Of a DNA stretch of 64,000 nt, positions 59,500-64,000 are shown piece after piece. Both the position numbers and the translations under genes were made by a program. The notes beneath the pieces are model-generated. The model saw nothing but the letters and a program-made list of their open reading frames with translations. It was not told the DNA's origin and searched no databases. This stretch comes from Aestuariibaculum suncheonense (GTDB taxonomy: Bacteria > Bacteroidota > Bacteroidia > Flavobacteriales > Flavobacteriaceae). Each line of letters opens with the position of its first letter. Within the stretch, counting starts at the first letter, position 1. Location: the NCBI RefSeq assembly GCF_014596935.1, contig NZ_JACVXC010000003.1:1-64000 (forward strand). The letters run 5' to 3'.

Positions 59500-60781
59500 A
59501 TAGTCTTCCGTTAACAGGTTCTTTTAAAAAACCTTTTACATCATATAGGATGCTATTGTTTTCAAGAAGATTTTTAATATCGATATTGAGAAATTCACTG
59601 TGAGACACTGCTAATACAACGGCATTAAATTTTCTTTCAGGTAATTCTGTTTGAGTTTTTAAATTGTATTCAAGTTGAACTTCTTCAGGTTTGGCCCAAG
59701 GATCATATATGGTAACTTCGGTGCCATAACTTTCTAATTGACGAATGAGATCAACAACTTTAGTATTGCGTACGTCAGGACAGTTTTCTTTGAAGGTAAT
59801 TCCTAAAATCAAAATTCTAGCATCTTTAATACGAATGTCTTTTTGTGCCATAAGTTTTATAACTTCCGAAGCTACATATTGCCCCATGCTGTCATTTACA
59901 CGACGTCCGGCTAGTATAATTTCAGGATGATATCCTATTTCTATAGCTTTTTGTGCTAAATAATAAGGATCTACACCAATACAGTGTCCACCAACAAGAC
60001 CTGGTTTAAAGGGGAGAAAGTTCCATTTGGTTCCAGCAGCTTCCAAAACCGCATGCGTATCAATTTCCATTAAATTGAATATTTTGGCCAATTCGTTTAC
60101 AAAAGCAATATTAATATCACGTTGTGAGTTTTCGATAACCTTAGCGGCTTCAGCCACTTTAATAGAAGGCGCTAAATGTGTTCCTGCCGTAATAACACTA
60201 GCATATAATTCGTTTACTTTTTCACCTATTTCAGGTGTAGAACCAGAGGTGACTTTTAAGATTTTATCTACGGTATGTAATTTGTCTCCAGGATTTATAC
60301 GTTCGGGGGAGTAACCTGCGAAAAAATCGATGTTATACTTTAATCCGCTTAATTCTTCAAGAATAGGAATGCATTCATCTTCGGTAACACCTGGATAAAC
60401 AGTGGATTCGTAAATAACAATATCATTGCTTTTTAAAACCTGAGCAATAGTCTTGGTCGAGTTGTAAAGAGGTGTGAGGTCTGGTTTGTTATTTTTGTCA
60501 ATAGGTGTAGGTACTGTAACGATGTAATAATTACAATCTTTAATATCTTCTAAAAGCGATGTACAGTACAGTCCGTTAGAATTATTGTCTTCAGAACTTT
60601 TTAAAACCTCTTTTAGTTCTTTTTCGTCAACTTCTAAAGTAATGTCGTTTCCTGTATTTAGTTCTTCAATGCGTTTTTTATTGATATCAAAACCAACAAC
60701 AGGATACTTAGTAGCAAATAATCTTGCAAGCGGTAATCCTACGTAACCTAAGCCAATAATGGCAATTTTAATATGATTCAT
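59498..60781 (-). CDS. UDP-N-acetyl-hexosamine/UDP-sugar 6-dehydrogenase
   Basis: 427 residues from ATG 60781, which follows the epimerase stop by 2 bp. N-terminal Rossmann motif IAIIGLGYVGLPLA, then YESTVYPGVTEDECIP, and the catalytic Cys267 in KPGLVGGHCIGVDPYYL. The C-terminal domain has ILILGITFKENCPDVRNT. It is closest to WbpO/TviB/VipA-type dehydrogenases, which oxidise UDP-GalNAc or UDP-GlcNAc to the uronic acid. With the epimerase it should supply UDP-GalNAcA for O-antigen or capsule. A longer frame from 60808 would overlap the epimerase and is rejected. Confidence 0.92.
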   Translation of the reverse strand: MNHIKIAIIGLGYVGLPLARLFATKYPVVGFDINKKRIEELNTGNDITLEVDEKELKEVLKSSEDNNSNGLYCTSLLEDIKDCNYYIVTVPTPIDKNNKPDLTPLYNSTKTIAQVLKSNDIVIYESTVYPGVTEDECIPILEELSGLKYNIDFFAGYSPERINPGDKLHTVDKILKVTSGSTPEIGEKVNELYASVITAGTHLAPSIKVAEAAKVIENSQRDINIAFVNELAKIFNLMEIDTHAVLEAAGTKWNFLPFKPGLVGGHCIGVDPYYLAQKAIEIGYHPEIILAGRRVNDSMGQYVASEVIKLMAQKDIRIKDARILILGITFKENCPDVRNTKVVDLIRQLESYGTEVTIYDPWAKPEEVQLEYNLKTQTELPERKFNAVVLAVSHSEFLNIDIKNLLENNSILYDVKGFLKEPVNGRL

Positions 60782-60783
60782 AA

Positions 60784-61782
60784 TTATCTCAAATGGTTCC
60801 AATACCACCTAACAGCTTCTTGTAAACCAGATTTTATATCGTATTCAGGGTTGTAATTTAGTAATTCCTTTGCTTTGTCAATAGATGCTAGAGAATGCGG
60901 GATATCACCAACCCGATTCTTTTGGTGTTTAATTTCAATATTTTGTATGGAACTATCGTATTCTGACAAATATGTTTTTAAAAGCGAGGTCAACTCCAAA
61001 AGCGTTGTGCGTTCACCAAAAGCAACATTATATATAGTGTTTAAAGCTTGTGTATTTGTTGTTGTTAAAGCGTTAATATTTATTTGAATCACATTGTCGA
61101 TATAGGTAAAATCTCTGGAATAACTTCCATCACCATTAATAACTGGCGATTCGTGATTCATGAGTTGTTGAACAAATTTAGGAATAACAGCAGCATAAGC
61201 GCCATCAGGGTCTTGACGTCTTCCAAAAACATTAAAATACCGAAGTCCGATAGTATTTAAACCATAAGTAGTATGAAAAATATCGGCATACAATTCATTA
61301 ACATACTTTGTAATGGCGTAAGGGGAGAGTGGTTTTCCAATTTGATTTTCTACTTTAGGTAAAGATTTGCTATCTCCATAAGTTGAAGAACTTGCTGCAT
61401 AAATAAATCGTTTAACATCAACCTCTTTTGCGGCTACAAGCATGTTTAAAAACCCTGAAACATTTACATCGTTTGTGGTGATAGGGTCAGCTATTGATCT
61501 AGGCACAGAACCTAGAGCTGCTTGGTGTAAAACATAATCTACATTAGCGCTGGCTTTTTTACAATCAGATAAGTTTCTAATATCGCCTTCAATCAAATTG
61601 AAATTAGGATTATCTTTAAAGGCTTCTATGTTTTTTCTTTTTCCTGTTGAAAAATTATCCAAGCAAGTTATTTTAATATCATAAGACAAAAGATGTTCAC
61701 AAAGATTAGAGCCAATAAAACCAGCACCACCGGTAATTAATACGTGTTTATGTTTCAGTATGTCTGATTGCTCTGATGTCAT
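60784..61782 (-). CDS. UDP-N-acetylglucosamine 4-epimerase (WbpP/TviC-like)
   Basis: 332 residues of the extended SDR family. TGGAGFIGS at 17-25 binds NAD; the catalytic residues are Ser132 region in AASSSTYG and Tyr155-Lys159 in SPYAITKY. The LGSVPRSIADP and RYFNVFGRRQDPDGAYAAVIP segments are as in WbpP/TviC. It interconverts UDP-GlcNAc and UDP-GalNAc, or their uronic acids. First gene of a two-gene operon with the dehydrogenase, divergent from the aminotransferase gene. Confidence 0.92.
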   Translation of the reverse strand: MTSEQSDILKHKHVLITGGAGFIGSNLCEHLLSYDIKITCLDNFSTGKRKNIEAFKDNPNFNLIEGDIRNLSDCKKASANVDYVLHQAALGSVPRSIADPITTNDVNVSGFLNMLVAAKEVDVKRFIYAASSSTYGDSKSLPKVENQIGKPLSPYAITKYVNELYADIFHTTYGLNTIGLRYFNVFGRRQDPDGAYAAVIPKFVQQLMNHESPVINGDGSYSRDFTYIDNVIQININALTTTNTQALNTIYNVAFGERTTLLELTSLLKTYLSEYDSSIQNIEIKHQKNRVGDIPHSLASIDKAKELLNYNPEYDIKSGLQEAVRWYWNHLR

Positions 61783-61906
61783 TTTGGTGTATTAAACTCT
61801 TTTTTATTTTTAAATCCTGCCCAGCTACAAATATGAGTAAAAATTGCTAATAATCTTAACAACTATCATTACATTTAATTTTTAATAGGCTTATCTGTTT
61901 TTTTTA

Positions 61907-63031
61907 ATGACTACTAAAAAGAAGATTTTTTTATCTCCACCACATATGAGTGGTTTAGAGCAAGATTATGTCAAACATGCTTTTGAAACAAATTGGGTGG
62001 CACCTATGGGTGATAATATTAATGATTTTGAAAAGGACTTGCAGGATTTTTTAGGAGTAGATACTTATCCTGTAGCTTTAAATTCCGGAACATCAGCAAT
62101 TCATTTAGCTTTAATTTTATTAGGAGTTTCTGCTGGAGATGAAGTGTTGTGTCAGAGTTTTACGTTTTCGGCCTCGATAAATCCAGTCGTTTATCAGGGG
62201 GGCAAGCCTGTTTTTGTGGATAGTGAATCGATTACTTGGAATATGTCTCCGGAGCTTTTGGAGATCGCTATTAAAGACAGGATTTCTAAACATAAAAAGC
62301 CTAAAGCTATTATTGCTGTTCATTTATACGGAATGCCTTATCAGGCCGACAAAATAAATGCTATTGCGAGACAGTATGAGATTCCTGTAATAGAAGATGC
62401 TGCTGAAGCACTGGGTAGTTGTTATCACGGCAAACCTTGTGGGAATTTATCAGATATTGGTGTGCTTTCTTTTAATGGGAATAAAATTATAACAACATCG
62501 GTGGGAGGTGCTTTAGTTGTCAAGGATTCAAAATTAAAAGACAATGCTATATTCTTGTCAAATCAAGCTAAAGATAAAGCCACACATTATGAACATTCTC
62601 AAATAGGATATAATTACAGAATGAGTAATGTGTTAGCAGGAATTGGTCGCGGACAAATGAAAGTTTTAAAGAATAGAGTGGAAGCCAGGCGAAATAACTT
62701 TAACTTTTATAAATCTGAGTTATCTAAGTTCGCCGAAATAACTTTTTTAGAGGAACCTGAAAATTTTAAATCGAACCGATGGTTGACTTGTATTACAACA
62801 GAGTCCTTTGATATGCGTGAACGTATTCGTTTGGCTTTAGAAAAAGAAAATATAGAATCCCGTCCACTATGGAAACCAATGCATTTGCAGCCGGTTTTTA
62901 AAGATTGCTTAAGTTTTACAAATGGTATTTCTGAACATCTTTTTGAAACCGGACTTTGTTTACCTAGTGGTTCTAATTTAAGTCAGGAAGATTTAGGAAG
63001 AATTGTCGGAGTTATTTCAAAAACACTTTAA
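61907..63031 (+). CDS. DegT/DnrJ/EryC1/StrS sugar aminotransferase
   Basis: 374 residues. PLP sites: Asp164 in VIEDAAEALGS and the internal-aldimine Lys193 in FNGNKIITTSVGG; NSGTSAIHLAL binds the phosphate. The SPPHMSGLEQDYVKHAFETNWVAPMG N-terminus resembles PglE/WlbE-like enzymes that aminate UDP-4-keto sugars. It should act in synthesis of an amino sugar for surface polysaccharide. The keto-sugar-forming dehydratase is not in the window. Confidence 0.9.
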   Translation: MTTKKKIFLSPPHMSGLEQDYVKHAFETNWVAPMGDNINDFEKDLQDFLGVDTYPVALNSGTSAIHLALILLGVSAGDEVLCQSFTFSASINPVVYQGGKPVFVDSESITWNMSPELLEIAIKDRISKHKKPKAIIAVHLYGMPYQADKINAIARQYEIPVIEDAAEALGSCYHGKPCGNLSDIGVLSFNGNKIITTSVGGALVVKDSKLKDNAIFLSNQAKDKATHYEHSQIGYNYRMSNVLAGIGRGQMKVLKNRVEARRNNFNFYKSELSKFAEITFLEEPENFKSNRWLTCITTESFDMRERIRLALEKENIESRPLWKPMHLQPVFKDCLSFTNGISEHLFETGLCLPSGSNLSQEDLGRIVGVISKTL

Positions 63032-63037
63032 ATAGAT

Positions 63038-63070
63038 AAAAAAGCCCGCAAAATAAATGCGGGCTTTTTT
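63038..63070. terminator. Bidirectional terminator between aminotransferase and aroB
   Basis: AAAAAAGCCCGCA (63038-63050) pairs perfectly with TGCGGGCTTTTTT (63058-63070), loop AAATAAA. Confidence 0.93.
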
Positions 63071-63076
63071 TAAGTT

Positions 63077-64000
63077 TTATGAAGAATAAAATTCAAATGC
63101 ATCAATAATAATATTATCGTCGACCAGGCAATCAATTTTAGGTTTGCCTATAGCTTCTAAAAGCACGAAATTGATGTTGCCGTGATTGTTCTTTTTGTCG
63201 TATTTCAATAAATCCATAATAGGCTGGCGTTCCTCTTCTGTTATTTCGACTTTCCCATAGTATTCGGTAAAGAACTCTTTAATTTTTAAAGTAGTTTCTT
63301 TTGGGAAACCAGCTAATTCCGTAGAAATATAAGCGGCTAAAATCATGCCTATAATAATAGCCTCGCCATGTAAAAGTGTTGATCTATGAGGGCTGCTTAA
63401 AAAATAAGTTTCTATAGCGTGTCCTAAAGTGTGTCCGAAATTTAAAGTTTTACGAAGTCCGTTTTCGTAAGGGTCGATTTCTACGACATTCTTTTTAATT
63501 AAAACCGATTCATGAATGAGTAGGTCTAAATCTTCCACATTCATTTGTGATAAATCCTGAAATTTATTCCAGTAATTTTCGCTACTAATAAGACCATGTT
63601 TCAGCATTTCGGCTAAACCCGAGCGCATTTGGTTTTGTGGTAGAGTTGCTAGAAACTGAGTATCTATTAATACTAAATCTGGATTGCTAATAACACCAAT
63701 CTGATTTTTTAAATGTCCTAAATCGACACCTGTTTTTCCGCCAACAGAAGCATCGACCATCGATAGTAAAGTTGTTGGCACGTTAATGTAAGCTATACCG
63801 CGCTTAAAAGTGCAGGCAACGAAACCACCTAAATCAGTAATAACGCCACCACCAATATTAATTAAAAGGCTTTTTCTGTCTGCATCAAGTTCAGAAAGAG
63901 TGTTCCAGACACCTACGCAAGTATCAATGGTTTTGTTTATTTCGCCAGATTCTATCTCTATAATTTCAATTACAATCTCGGTTTCCAGTTGTTTTAAGAA
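63077..64000 (-). CDS. aroB: 3-dehydroquinate synthase (5' end outside window)
   Basis: 308 residues are visible; the frame is open to the last base, so the N-terminus lies beyond the window. Segments diagnostic of AroB are NIGGGVITDLGGFVA, FKRGIAYINVPTTLLSMVDASVGGKTG, NQIGVISNPDLVLID, LAEMLKHGLI and the zinc-ligand region LRKTLNFGHTLGHAIE with LLHGEAIIIGM. It makes 3-dehydroquinate from DAHP with NAD and zinc, the second step of the shikimate pathway. A GTG within the frame at 63781 is an internal Val codon, not a start. Confidence 0.95.
   Translation of the reverse strand, partial: FLKQLETEIVIEIIEIESGEINKTIDTCVGVWNTLSELDADRKSLLINIGGGVITDLGGFVACTFKRGIAYINVPTTLLSMVDASVGGKTGVDLGHLKNQIGVISNPDLVLIDTQFLATLPQNQMRSGLAEMLKHGLISSENYWNKFQDLSQMNVEDLDLLIHESVLIKKNVVEIDPYENGLRKTLNFGHTLGHAIETYFLSSPHRSTLLHGEAIIIGMILAAYISTELAGFPKETTLKIKEFFTEYYGKVEITEEERQPIMDLLKYDKKNNHGNINFVLLEAIGKPKIDCLVDDNIIIDAFEFYSS

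Noticed and set aside
63077-63781. aroB starting at GTG 63781
   Set aside because: The AroB frame continues without break to the window end, including the GGGVITDLGGF segment.

Overview
The window comes from a low-GC member of the Bacteroidota, most likely a marine Flavobacteriaceae. Signs of this are two proteins with C-terminal type IX secretion sorting domains, lineage families (DUF4251, DUF3667, DUF6266, DUF1835, GH97), promoters of the Bacteroidota type (TTG, 17-23 bp, TAnnTTTG), and weak Shine-Dalgarno signals. Genes are densely packed on both strands. I saw no rRNA, tRNA, CRISPR array, transposase or integrase.

Layout. 1-2.5 kb: two secreted T9SS substrates. 2.7-3.9 kb: a stand-alone type III polyketide synthase. 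4.0-8.0 kb: a five-gene minus-strand operon (2OG-Fe(II) dioxygenase, SUI1-like factor, DUF1835 protein, nucleoside phosphorylase, cytoplasmic substrate-binding protein), divergent from a fused alpha/beta E1 2-oxoacid dehydrogenase. 10-18 kb: housekeeping and stress genes (Hsp20, 3D protein, ExbD, aldo-keto reductase, SF2 helicase, cold-shock-domain protein, two EamA exporters). 18-26 kb: GT9 glycosyltransferase, a Crp/Fnr regulator with an FNR-type palindrome at its 3' end, a 37-residue membrane protein, a third EamA transporter, DUF1853, a DUF4251 lipoprotein, an intradiol-dioxygenase-like protein, and an Lgt-like membrane domain joined to a barrel-like domain.

26-31.6 kb is an accessory region. 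Genes for a HEPN protein, a lipoprotein, an extra RsgA-type GTPase, a second Crp/Fnr regulator, a DJ-1/PfpI protein and a VOC protein are separated by diverged copies of one intergenic repeat. The HEPN gene is bounded by a perfect 10-bp inverted repeat that resembles integron cassette boundaries. 31.6-45 kb: GH97, a PAS protein, S41 peptidase, alpha/beta hydrolase-DUF3237 fusion, alcohol dehydrogenase, HdeD, three GNAT acetyltransferases, a GH43-like propeller lipoprotein, DoxX, a nonsense-interrupted 2'-5' RNA ligase-like gene and an APC permease. 45-57 kb: formylglycine-generating enzyme, uvrA, an ECF sigma factor with a 48-residue partner ORF, an endonuclease III without Fe-S cysteines, bcp, a conserved protein of unknown function and an MBL-fold hydrolase. 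57-59.5 kb: an XRE regulator and an M14 carboxypeptidase separated by seven copies of ACATTTGT, then an Lrp regulator. 59.5-64 kb: the start of a surface-polysaccharide locus (UDP-sugar dehydrogenase, epimerase, aminotransferase) and the 3' part of aroB.

In several places the TAnnTTTG element overlaps the longest possible start codon, so I chose the downstream start. The most notable observations are the two Crp/Fnr regulators, each followed by the palindrome its recognition helix predicts; the seven-site operator between the XRE and M14 genes; the repeat-bounded HEPN cassette; and the Lgt-barrel fusion.
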